Assembly (NCBI GenBank): GCA_025356695.1
Contig: JANXSE010000288.1
Coordinates: 1 to 8,426 of the forward strand
Source of the DNA: Betaproteobacteria bacterium
Lineage (GTDB): Bacteria; Pseudomonadota; Gammaproteobacteria; Burkholderiales; SG8-41
Direction: 5' to 3'
Length of the DNA: 8,426 nt
Part shown: positions 1 through 5,779 of the stretch, piece by piece
Layout of the letters: the number at the start of each line of letters is the position of its first letter
How positions within the stretch are numbered: position 1 is the first letter of the stretch
The notes under the pieces: generated by a model
Databases searched by the model: none
What the model saw: the letters and a program-made list of their open reading frames with translations, nothing else
What the model was told of the DNA's origin: nothing
Position numbers and translations under genes: made by a program

Positions 1-144
1 AACGGACGGTGCTTCGCGCAGGCGAGGCGCCTGCGCCGCAAGTTCGCCGTATTTTTTTTGCTCAAGCCACTGCGCATCGAGAATACTCCCGCTCCCATCC
101 CAGCCTTCCCCCTCAAAGGGGGAAGGAGAGATCAGAGTAAACAT
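1..144 (-). CDS. Possible partial hypothetical ORF running off the left edge
   Basis: On the minus strand an open frame begins with an ATG (144-142) directly after the TAA of the PQQ dehydrogenase (147-145). It stays open for 48 codons to the window edge. The first 20 or so codons read through the 104-126 hairpin and look like translated repeat (ISPSPFEGEGWDG). The later part (DAQWLEQKKYGELAAQAPRL) looks more protein-like. No Shine-Dalgarno sequence precedes this ATG. A rival start in another frame is the ATG at 77-75, with GGGAG eight bases upstream, giving an Arg/Lys-rich start (MRSGLSKKNTANLRRRR). I do not recognise either product. This could be the start of a real gene or plain intergenic sequence. 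Confidence 0.25.
   Translation of the reverse strand, partial: MFTLISPSPFEGEGWDGSGSILDAQWLEQKKYGELAAQAPRLREAPSV
16..59 (+). terminator. Candidate intrinsic terminator for a plus-strand gene left of the window
   Basis: A perfect 9-bp inverted repeat (16-24 GCGCAGGCG, loop AGG, 28-36 CGCCTGCGC) is followed by eight T residues at 52-59. The perfect stem ends 15 bases before the T tract. An alternative fold fits better: an outer GGCGA/TCGCC stem (21-25 with 44-48) plus an inner GGCG/CGCC stem (26-29 with 34-37), ending three bases before the T run. It would serve a plus-strand gene outside the window. It conflicts with the partial minus-strand ORF also proposed here, so at most one of the two is likely right. 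Confidence 0.27.
104..126. repeat. GC-rich perfect hairpin, REP-like or bidirectional terminator-like
   Basis: Positions 104-112 (CCTTCCCCC) and 118-126 (GGGGGAAGG) form a perfect 9-bp inverted repeat around TCAAA; T113 and A117 can extend it to 10 bp with a CAA loop. It lies 19 bases after the stop of the PQQ dehydrogenase, where a terminator would sit, but no T tract follows on either strand. Hairpins of this kind are often scattered in proteobacterial intergenic regions, so it may be a dispersed extragenic palindrome that stops transcription or protects the 3' end. Only one copy is seen here, so the repeat status is inference. Confidence 0.5.
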
Positions 145-1914
145 TTAATTAAGTGCAAACACGAACAGATAGCTCGAATTTTCCAGCTTGTCGAACTTCA
201 CCGGATGCAAATGGCGTCCGCTGGTCTGCACGGCAAGATACTGTTTGCCGCCGATCGAGTAAGTGACCGGCGCGCCCTTCAGCGGCGTACCGACGTTGAA
301 GCGCCACAATTCCTCCAGCGTTTCGTCGTTGTAGGCAACGACCCAGCCGTCCTGCAGCGCCGAGAAAACCACACCGCCGGCGGTGGCGATGGTGCCCGAT
401 TTCACTTCTATATCGGTGACGGCTTTGGCAACCACCTTGTACTTGACGGTATCGAAGGCAGTGACCGAACCGTAATACAGATCGCTGGTGTAGGTGCGTT
501 TGTCGCTGGCCTTCTCGTCGATGTCGCCGCCGCCCTTGACGTAACGAACTTCCGCGCCATTCTGCGTGAAGCAGCCCTCGGTGCCGGCGCCGTAGGCAAT
601 GTTCTTCACCGGATTGTAGGCGGTGGGCTGGTGGGAAATGCCGCCGTGCCAGGTTGGGCAAGTTTTTTTCATGCCGTCCCCGCGTAGCGAGCGCGCCGCC
701 GGATTGTAAATCTGCACGTCGAGCTTCGGATCGTACTCGAGCGGCATGCCGGTCTTCGGATTAATCCCCTTGGTCCAGTTGACGTCGTTCACGTACTGTT
801 CGGCCTTGATGAATTTGCCGTTGGTGCGATCGAGCGTGTAGAAAAATCCGTTGCGCGCGAAATGGGTGACCACCTTGCGCGTTTTGCCGTCGACCGTCAT
901 GTCGTGCAGCATGTGGACGCCGACTTCATCGTAGTCCCACGAATCGTTCGGCGTGTACTGAAAATGCCAGACCAGTTTGCCGGTATCGATATTGATGGCA
1001 ACCGCCGAGTTGGTATACAGATTGTCGCCGGGCCGCGCCTGCGGATCGTATTGCGGAATCGGATTGCCGGTGCCCCAGATCGTCAGCCGGGTGACTGGGT
1101 CGTACGAACCGGTTTGCCACAAACCGCCGCCGCCGGTTTTCCATGCCTGGTTCTTGTCTTTCCAGGTTTCGCTGCCGGGTTCGCCGGGCGCGGGTACCGC
1201 ATACCAGCGCCACAGTTCGTTGCCGGTGCGCGCATCGAGCGCGGCGATCCAGCCGCGTGTCTTGCCGTCGCCGGCACCGTTGGCGATAATGACTTTGCCG
1301 TCGGCAGTGATCGGGGCGGTGAAAAAGCGTTCCTTGCGGCCGAATTCGTTGGCGGTCAGGATTTTTTTGTCCCAGACGATTTCGCCGTTGTCGCGGTTGA
1401 TGCCGATGACGCGGCCGTCGGGCAGATTGGCAATCACCAGGTCTTCCCACAGCGCGATGCCGCGCGTGCGCGAAATATTGCCCTTGTGCGGCACGCCTGG
1501 ATCGCAAACCCAGACGAACTCGCCCTTGTGCGGATTGCGCGCATCGATCTTGTAGATCGTGCCCCAGCCGTCGGTCGTGTACATGAAGCCGTTGTCGATC
1601 AGCGGATTGACCTCGCTCTCGGGGCCGTTGGCGCCGACATCCTGCATGCCGCCCAGCGCCATCGCCCACACCATGCGCAGGTTTTTCACGTTCTCCCGAT
1701 TGACCTGCGTCAGTTTCGAATAACGGATCGAGCCGTAATCGCCGTTCATCATCAGCCAGTTCTGCGGCTCGTTCAGCGCGTTCTGCAGGCGGTCGCGATT
1801 GACCGTCATGGTGTACTGCGAAGTGGGCGCGGCGGCTGCCGCAATTGCCGCGGCGGTATGCAGGCCGGGCAGTACAAGCGCGATGGCAAGGCAATGGCGT
1901 AAGAGATGTCGCAT
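145..1914 (-). CDS. PQQ-dependent alcohol dehydrogenase, methanol/ethanol family (periplasmic quinoprotein)
   Basis: 589 aa. The family oxidises primary alcohols (or related substrates) to aldehydes in the periplasm and passes electrons to a cytochrome c. A signal peptide spans residues 1 to about 29 (hydrophobic LAIALVLPG, then an Ala-rich end). The rest is an eight-bladed propeller with repeated W-type motifs (DNGEIVW at 175-181, DARTGNELW at 227-235, DTGKLVW at 310-316, LEELWRF at 533-539). Recognisable site residues are W266 under the PQQ ring, N284 in GTGNP, D327-Y328-D329, R354 in ARNGFFYTLDR, and C419/C448. There is no CxxCH, so no fused haem domain. Two features are odd: the vicinal Cys-Cys that stacks on PQQ in classical members is Gly-Asn (145-146), and the metal-binding Glu is replaced by D215. 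The DYD motif is the arrangement seen in lanthanide-using enzymes. The start is set by GGGAGGA six bases upstream. No PQQ biosynthesis or cytochrome gene lies nearby. The substrate is unknown. Confidence 0.92.
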   Translation of the reverse strand: MRHLLRHCLAIALVLPGLHTAAAIAAAAAPTSQYTMTVNRDRLQNALNEPQNWLMMNGDYGSIRYSKLTQVNRENVKNLRMVWAMALGGMQDVGANGPESEVNPLIDNGFMYTTDGWGTIYKIDARNPHKGEFVWVCDPGVPHKGNISRTRGIALWEDLVIANLPDGRVIGINRDNGEIVWDKKILTANEFGRKERFFTAPITADGKVIIANGAGDGKTRGWIAALDARTGNELWRWYAVPAPGEPGSETWKDKNQAWKTGGGGLWQTGSYDPVTRLTIWGTGNPIPQYDPQARPGDNLYTNSAVAINIDTGKLVWHFQYTPNDSWDYDEVGVHMLHDMTVDGKTRKVVTHFARNGFFYTLDRTNGKFIKAEQYVNDVNWTKGINPKTGMPLEYDPKLDVQIYNPAARSLRGDGMKKTCPTWHGGISHQPTAYNPVKNIAYGAGTEGCFTQNGAEVRYVKGGGDIDEKASDKRTYTSDLYYGSVTAFDTVKYKVVAKAVTDIEVKSGTIATAGGVVFSALQDGWVVAYNDETLEELWRFNVGTPLKGAPVTYSIGGKQYLAVQTSGRHLHPVKFDKLENSSYLFVFALN

Positions 1915-1984
1915 GGTGTGTCCTCCCTGGAAATGCAGATCTGCGGCGGGCTCGAGCGGCCCTGGTTATTCCGCAGCTGTCTGC

Positions 1985-2013
1985 AATTTGCCACCCGGCG
2001 CGCCGCCTGTCAA
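1985..2013 (-). promoter_or_regulatory. Candidate sigma-70 promoter for the PQQ dehydrogenase
   Basis: On the minus strand a perfect -35 hexamer TTGACA (2013-2008) is followed by a 17-base spacer and a poor -10, CAAATT (1990-1985). It lies about 70 bases upstream of the ATG. Only three of six bases match at -10, so it is a guess based on the good -35 and the exact spacing. Confidence 0.25.
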
Positions 2014-2044
2014 AGCGGCGCCGCATATACTGATTCAAGTACGC

Positions 2045-2058
2045 TTGACCTGCATCAA
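2045..2058 (+). promoter_or_regulatory. FNR/ANR/DNR-type box upstream of the universal stress protein gene
   Basis: TTGACCTGCATCAA matches the FNR-family consensus TTGAT-N4-ATCAA at nine of the ten defined bases. Its centre is 2051.5. If it acts as a class II site (centre at -41.5), the start point would be near 2093 and the -10 near 2081-2086, where a weak TACCCT lies at 2080-2085. A poor -10 is what an activator-dependent promoter would show. Universal stress protein genes are frequent FNR/ANR targets in proteobacteria. TTGACC could also simply be a -35 hexamer. The link to regulation is inference. Confidence 0.45.
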
Positions 2059-2121
2059 TATGGCGTATGCATGCGGCGCTACCCTGACTGCGGGGTTATC
2101 CGTTCAGTCAAGGAGGTTCGC

Positions 2122-2574
2122 ATGTACAAGAGCATACTGGTGTCGACCGACGGCTCGAAACTTTCGGGCAAGGCAATCGCCGAGGCGATCAGGCTGGCAA
2201 TAACCTGCCGCGCCAAAATCACCGTTATTCACGTCGTCTCCGACTTTCGCCGTGCAATGAGCGAAACCTATGCGGTACCGGCGGCGATGGCAGCACCCGT
2301 GCAAAAGAAATTCCAGGATGAGGCGGGTCTGCGTTCGCAAAAAATCCTCGATGCCGCCTGCGCCCGGGCAAACGCCGCGGCAATCGGCTGCGCCGGTTTC
2401 ACTGTCGTCAGCGATTCGCCCTTCGAAGCGATCATCAAGCAGGCGGGCAAGTCCAAATGCGATGTCATTGTGATGGCCTCGCACGGGCGCAAAGGACTGC
2501 AGGGTTTTCTGCTCGGCAGCGAAACCAGCAAGGTTTTATGCCACTCGAAAATTCCGGTACTTGTGGTGCGCTGA
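2122..2574 (+). CDS. Universal stress protein, UspA family
   Basis: 150 aa, the usual single-domain Usp length. These small cytoplasmic alpha/beta nucleotide-binding proteins help cells survive starvation, low oxygen and other stresses. The N-terminal strand and loop MYKSILVSTDGS carry the adenine-binding Asp (D10). The C-terminal nucleotide loop is A119-S-H-G122, nine residues, then G132-S133, which fits the G-2x-G-9x-G(S/T) motif of ATP-binding Usps, except that the first Gly is Ala, as in many MASHGRRG-type Usps. The protein ends in the typical final strand IPVLVVR. The frame is open upstream to 1906, but ATG 2122 has AAGGAGG (2110-2116) five bases ahead, which fixes the start. It is divergent from the PQQ dehydrogenase, with the FNR-type box in between, and converges on the pilin gene with only 22 bases between the stops. 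Confidence 0.93.
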   Translation: MYKSILVSTDGSKLSGKAIAEAIRLAITCRAKITVIHVVSDFRRAMSETYAVPAAMAAPVQKKFQDEAGLRSQKILDAACARANAAAIGCAGFTVVSDSPFEAIIKQAGKSKCDVIVMASHGRKGLQGFLLGSETSKVLCHSKIPVLVVR

Positions 2575-2596
2575 AGCAGCGTCAATAACGCCTGCG

Positions 2597-3286
2597 TCAA
2601 AACAGGCTGGCGCCGCCGCAGTTGGTGTCCACGGTTGCCGAGCTCCAGGAGACGCCGGCATAACACTGGCCTGCGGCGCCGCCGGCCGGCACCACACCGC
2701 CGGTGCCGCCGCCGTCATAGGCCGAGAACTGGAAGGTGCCGCCGACCGGATTGCCGTCGTCTATCTTGCGGTCGATTTCTGCCATGATGTCCGACGGAAT
2801 CTGGTTGCCGGTTTTCAGATTGTGGCGAGCCGCGCCGGCGCCGGTGCCGTAGACGCTGTCATACACAACGCGCATGTAACGCGCATACGGATTGGTCGGC
2901 ACTGTTGCGGTTGTTTCGGGAATCACGGCGTAGGTATAACTACCGTTGATGAAGCCGGCTTTCGAGAGATGATCCCATGCGGCGATGTGTTCATCGATGG
3001 TGCCGCCGGCGAGGATGGTTTCGATACGGCCGTTGTTGTTGCCGTTGGCGCCGGCTGCCACATTGGCGATGCTCGTCGCAGCCTGGCTGTAATCGCCGGG
3101 TAGCGCGCGGAAACGGTCGAGAAAACCGAAGTAGGCGGCCTTGGTGCCGTCCTGTTGCGAAATCAGATTGCGCACGCGTGCGCTTTGAATCAATTCCTGG
3201 CCCTTCAGCACGCCGCCCAGCAGCAGGCCGATGATGACCAGAACAATCGCGATTTCAATCAGCGTAAAACCATGTTGCCTGCGCAT
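2597..3286 (-). CDS. Type IV pilin / pseudopilin-like protein with prepilin leader
   Basis: 229 aa from the preferred start. The N-terminus MRRQHG|FTLIE is a class III prepilin signal: a short basic leader, cleavage by prepilin peptidase after G6, N-methylation expected at F7, and the assembly Glu at E11. A hydrophobic stretch follows to about residue 27 (IAIVLVIIGLLLGGVL), which anchors the subunit in the membrane before assembly into a fibre. The globular part has an LPGDY motif (62-66), an Asn/Gly-rich loop NGNNNGRIE (81-89) resembling a metal-binding loop, an EIDRKIDDGNP motif (170-180), and C208 and C223 near the C-terminus that could form the D-region disulfide. At over 220 residues it is longer than most major pilins. 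No other pilus or type II secretion genes are present, so it is an orphan subunit here. Whether it serves a pilus, secretion or DNA uptake cannot be told. Confidence 0.87.
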   Translation of the reverse strand: MRRQHGFTLIEIAIVLVIIGLLLGGVLKGQELIQSARVRNLISQQDGTKAAYFGFLDRFRALPGDYSQAATSIANVAAGANGNNNGRIETILAGGTIDEHIAAWDHLSKAGFINGSYTYAVIPETTATVPTNPYARYMRVVYDSVYGTGAGAARHNLKTGNQIPSDIMAEIDRKIDDGNPVGGTFQFSAYDGGGTGGVVPAGGAAGQCYAGVSWSSATVDTNCGGASLF

Positions 3287-3292
3287 CATGAG

Positions 3293-3297
3293 CCTCC
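3293..3297 (-). promoter_or_regulatory. Ribosome binding site that decides the pilin start
   Basis: GGAGG on the minus strand lies three bases before the first of two adjacent ATG codons (3289-3287) and six bases before the second (3286-3284). The second spacing is the normal one, so the leader is most likely MRRQHG rather than MMRRQHG. Confidence 0.6.
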
Positions 3298-3300
3298 GCC

Positions 3301-3653
3301 GATGTCGACTTTAAATTGCAACAAATACATGATCCATCAGCCCTTCATGTGCGGCAAAAAATCCTGTCTGGGCATTCAGCCTGATCGAAATATGTGACGT
3401 TAATTCTATATATTGCGTGGAATCTTTCAGGAACAGGTCATTCCCGCATTGTGCGAACGCCATTCGCAGCTTAACGCGCTGGTGCGGCCCGTGGAGTACG
3501 CATCTATGCTTAGGCCTGAATCCATTTGCACGCACGATTTTGTGCGGCGACGCGGCCTGGTGCTAATTCGGTGCGCAGCGTTGCGCGGCGCACTTCTATG
3601 GGGCGTGTTTACGGCGAAACGAACACGAATTTAATAAATCATCCGTCCGTCAC
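3301..3653. other. Intergenic gap without a convincing gene
   Basis: About 350 bases between the pilin gene and the Bug gene. Short frames here (for example minus 3535-3311 and plus 3413-3634) have non-ATG starts, no ribosome binding site and unremarkable translations. An AT-rich patch at 3387-3415 contains TATAGAAT on the minus strand, a possible -10 for the pilin gene, but I found no matching -35. Weak inverted repeats are present at 3604-3609/3622-3627 (CGTGTT/AACACG) and 3571-3576/3588-3593 (GTGCGC/GCGCAC). The first lies where the Bug operon should end, but no T tract follows it. Nothing else could be supported. Confidence 0.5.
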
Positions 3654-4622
3654 TTATTCCGGCTGTATGCCGGCTTTGCGTGCGACATCGACCCAGCGCG
3701 TGATTTCGCTGCGGTTGTAGCGGTCGTATTCGTCGGGTGTATTGGCCACCGGTTCCGCACCCTGGCTGGCAAGGCTGTTGCGTATTTCCGGATAGCTCAG
3801 CGATTTTTTCACCGCGGCGTTCACGCGATCGACGATCGCGCGCGGCGTGCCGCCGGGTGCAAACATGCCGAAGCCGCTGATGACGACAAAATCTTTCATG
3901 CCCTGTTCGATCATGGTCGGCACCTCGGGGGCCGCCGGCGAGCGCTCGTTGCCGGCTTGCGCGATCATGCGTAGCCGCCCGCTCTTCACGTGCGGCGTGG
4001 TGGTCGGCATCGACGCAAACATCATGTGCACGTGGCCGGCCACCAGATCGATGGCCGCCGGCCCCACGCCTTTGTATGGAATGTGGATCAGCTTGATATT
4101 GGTGGCGAAGGACATCATTTCGATCGCGAGATGGCTGGAAGTGCCGCGCCCCGGTGTGGCGTAGGTCAATTGATCCGGGCGTGCGCGCGCCAGCGTCACC
4201 AGTTGCCCGATGGTTTTTACCGGCAGCGACGGATGCACGCACAACGAATTCGGCACGTTGGCAACCAGTGTCACCGGCGCAAAATCCTTCACCGAATCGT
4301 AGGGCAGTTTTTTCCACACCGCCGGGTTGATGACATGCGCGCTCGACACCATCAAGAGCGTGTAACCGTCGGGCGGTGCTTTCGCCGCGAGGTCGGTGCC
4401 GAGCGTGCTGGCCGCACCGCCGCGATTGTCGATCACGATCTGCTGACCGAGATCCTCGGTCATGCGGTGCGAAATGGCGCGCGCGATGATGTCGGTGTTG
4501 CCACCCGGCGCAAACGGCACGATCATGCGGATTATTTTCGACGGGTATGGTTGTGCGCCGGCTACGCTGGCGAACAGTAGTGCCGCCGCAAACGTCACAC
4601 CATTGCGTAAATTGACTGCCAT
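3654..4622 (-). CDS. Bug family (TctC-type) tripartite tricarboxylate transporter substrate-binding protein, copy 1
   Basis: 322 aa, normal for the family. These periplasmic two-lobed proteins bind small carboxylates or related compounds and hand them to TctA/TctB membrane subunits, or act as sensors. The signal peptide is residues 1-23 (AALLFASVAGA, cleavage before QPYPSK). Family motifs are present: VPFAPGGNTDIIAR (35-48) in the first ligand-contact loop, VIDNRGGAASTLG (63-75), PPDGYTLL (83-90), GTSSHLAIEM (160-169) and IPYKGVGPA (181-189). ATG 4622 is preceded by AAGGAGG with seven bases of spacing. It lies 53 bases downstream of the second Bug gene on the same strand, probably co-transcribed. 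No tctA or tctB homologue lies in the window, and such orphan Bug proteins are typical of Burkholderiales. The ligand cannot be predicted. Confidence 0.93.
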   Translation of the reverse strand: MAVNLRNGVTFAAALLFASVAGAQPYPSKIIRMIVPFAPGGNTDIIARAISHRMTEDLGQQIVIDNRGGAASTLGTDLAAKAPPDGYTLLMVSSAHVINPAVWKKLPYDSVKDFAPVTLVANVPNSLCVHPSLPVKTIGQLVTLARARPDQLTYATPGRGTSSHLAIEMMSFATNIKLIHIPYKGVGPAAIDLVAGHVHMMFASMPTTTPHVKSGRLRMIAQAGNERSPAAPEVPTMIEQGMKDFVVISGFGMFAPGGTPRAIVDRVNAAVKKSLSYPEIRNSLASQGAEPVANTPDEYDRYNRSEITRWVDVARKAGIQPE

Positions 4623-4675
4623 GCTCGCGCCTCCTTCAGGTTGATGCCGCGGCTATGCGCCAGCGCGCACGCCGT

Positions 4676-5662
4676 TTATTCGCTTTTGATGTTCGCCTGC
4701 TTGACCACCGGCGCCCATTTTTTCAGCTCGGCCTTGATGTAAGCGGTAAATTCTTCCGGCGTGGTCGGCGCCGGCAGCATGCCGACCGGCTGCATCAGAT
4801 CGTTGACTTCTTTCGAGTTGAGTATCTCGACGATTTCCCTGTTCAGCCGTTGCAGAATATTGGCCGGCATATGCGCCGGACCAATGATGCCGGCACCGCC
4901 CGTTGCTTCGTAGCCGGGCACGCCTGATTCGCTGATCGTCGGAATGTCGGGCAGCGATGGCAAGCGCTGCGCACTGGTGATGCCCAGCACTTTGAGGCGG
5001 CCGCTTTTCGCATGCGGCATCGCGGCGGGAACATTTGCGTAGGTTATTTGCGATTCGCCCGACAGCACCGAGATCAGCGCCGGCCCTATGCTTTTGAACT
5101 GGATGCGCTGCATGGTTATTTTCGCCATCAGATTGAAGAGCTCCGCAGTGGTATGTACGGTGCCGCCGACGCCGGATGACGCGTAGGTAATTTCGCCCGG
5201 CCGCGCGCGTGCCAGTGCGACCAGTTCCTTGATGTTTTTTGCCGGCAGCGAACTGTGCGCCACCAGCAGCGTCGGGAATGTCAGCAGGTTGGTGATATGC
5301 GTGAAATCGCGTATTGGATCGTACGACAATCCGCTCTGTATCAGCGGCGTAATGGTCAGCGGCCCCGTTTGTGTGGAAGAGATGACGTAGCCGTTCGGCG
5401 GTGAAGACTTCAACACTTCGAGCGCAATTACGCCACCCGCGCCGGCGCGGTTCTCGACCACGACTTTTTGCCCCAGACGCATCGACAGCCGCTCGGCGAT
5501 GATGCGCCCGCCGAAATCCGATGCGCCGCCCGGCAGCACCGGCACCAGCATGCGGATCGGCTTGTCCGGATAATCCTGTGCCTGTGCCGCCATGACGCTC
5601 GCGCACGCCAGCGCAAACGTGAAAAACGCCTGCCACGGGCCGCGCGACGGATACATTTTCAT
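4676..5662 (-). CDS. Bug family (TctC-type) substrate-binding protein, copy 2
   Basis: 328 aa; same fold and presumed role as its neighbour downstream but clearly diverged. The signal peptide runs to A28 (FFTFALACASVMAAQA, cleavage before QDYPDKP). Family motifs are VPVLPGGASDFGGR (40-53), VVENRAGAGGVIA (68-80), PPNGYVI (88-94), GTVHTTAELF (167-176) and the C-terminal TPEEFTAYIKAELKKW (301-316). In the ligand loop the common A-R pair after the conserved Asp is G-R here, and VLPGG replaces the neighbour's FAPGG, so the two probably bind different ligands. The start is uncertain: ATG 5662 and ATG 5656 are two codons apart, and neither has a Shine-Dalgarno sequence. A TATAGA element eight bases ahead suggests a very short or absent 5' leader. 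It is the first gene of the presumed two-gene unit. Confidence 0.92.
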   Translation of the reverse strand: MKMYPSRGPWQAFFTFALACASVMAAQAQDYPDKPIRMLVPVLPGGASDFGGRIIAERLSMRLGQKVVVENRAGAGGVIALEVLKSSPPNGYVISSTQTGPLTITPLIQSGLSYDPIRDFTHITNLLTFPTLLVAHSSLPAKNIKELVALARARPGEITYASSGVGGTVHTTAELFNLMAKITMQRIQFKSIGPALISVLSGESQITYANVPAAMPHAKSGRLKVLGITSAQRLPSLPDIPTISESGVPGYEATGGAGIIGPAHMPANILQRLNREIVEILNSKEVNDLMQPVGMLPAPTTPEEFTAYIKAELKKWAPVVKQANIKSE

Positions 5663-5670
5663 GCGGCGAT

Positions 5671-5676
5671 TCTATA
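5671..5676 (-). promoter_or_regulatory. Candidate -10 element for the Bug gene pair
   Basis: The minus strand reads TATAGA (inside TATAGAAT), ending eight bases before the ATG at 5662. Transcription starting seven or eight bases further would put the 5' end at or next to the start codon, which fits the lack of a ribosome binding site. No good -35 is visible at the expected distance (CCTTCC), so this is weak. Confidence 0.25.
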
Positions 5677-5757
5677 GCCTGGTGTTTCGGAAGGGAAGGC
5701 AGCGCTCGCCCGCTGCGTTACCGTCGCCGCGAATTTGTAAGGGCAATGCAAGGCGGT

Positions 5758-5774
5758 GCGGCTACAATAGCCGC
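5758..5774 (+). promoter_or_regulatory. -10 element embedded in an inverted repeat, upstream of the CAP gene
   Basis: GCGGCTA-CAA-TAGCCGC is a perfect 7-bp inverted repeat. TACAAT (5763-5768) within it matches the sigma-70 -10 consensus at five of six bases. It ends 11 bases before ATG 5780, and no Shine-Dalgarno sequence lies between. A start point about seven bases downstream would give a leader of only a few bases, or none. No convincing -35 exists at 17 bases (TTGTAA at 5735-5740 is 22 bases away). The symmetry could be a repressor or activator site, or chance. Confidence 0.42.
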
Positions 5775-5779
5775 CGACC

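Noticed and set aside
415..450. Possible c-type haem motif in the PQQ dehydrogenase near CPTWH
   Set aside because: CPTWH lacks the second Cys of CxxCH; it matches the disulfide region of the propeller instead, so this is not a quinohaemoprotein. The coordinates given are residue numbers of the protein.
862..1902. Long plus-strand open frame (346 codons) opposite the PQQ dehydrogenase
   Set aside because: It is the antisense shadow of a strongly supported gene: no family resemblance, a Val/Asp/Arg-rich translation typical of antisense of GC-rich genes, and no ribosome binding site.
926..2038. Minus-strand open frame of 370 codons overlapping the PQQ dehydrogenase in another frame
   Set aside because: Arg/Gln/His-rich frame-shifted reading of the same gene, with no recognisable domain.
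2590..2607. GCCTG/CAGGC inverted repeat at the convergent ends of the stress protein and pilin genes
   Set aside because: Only five base pairs, no T tract on either strand, and partly within the pilin coding end.
2561..3103. Plus-strand open frame opposite the pilin gene
   Set aside because: Antisense shadow rich in Gly/Ala/Val; the minus strand has a complete prepilin signal and a good ribosome binding site.
3391..3410. Possible CRP site (TGTGA half-site)
   Set aside because: Only one half-site is present; the other arm does not match TCACA.
3311..3535. Small minus-strand frame (74 codons) in the intergenic gap
   Set aside because: GTG start without a ribosome binding site, no hydrophobic or domain pattern, and low plausibility of the translation.
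3604..3627. CGTGTT/AACACG inverted repeat as a terminator for the Bug pair
   Set aside because: Six-bp stem with a 12-base loop and no T tract on the minus strand; too weak to call.
4653..5636. Minus-strand open frame of 327 codons overlapping Bug copy 2
   Set aside because: Out-of-frame reading; the Bug motifs and signal peptide are in the 4676-5662 frame.
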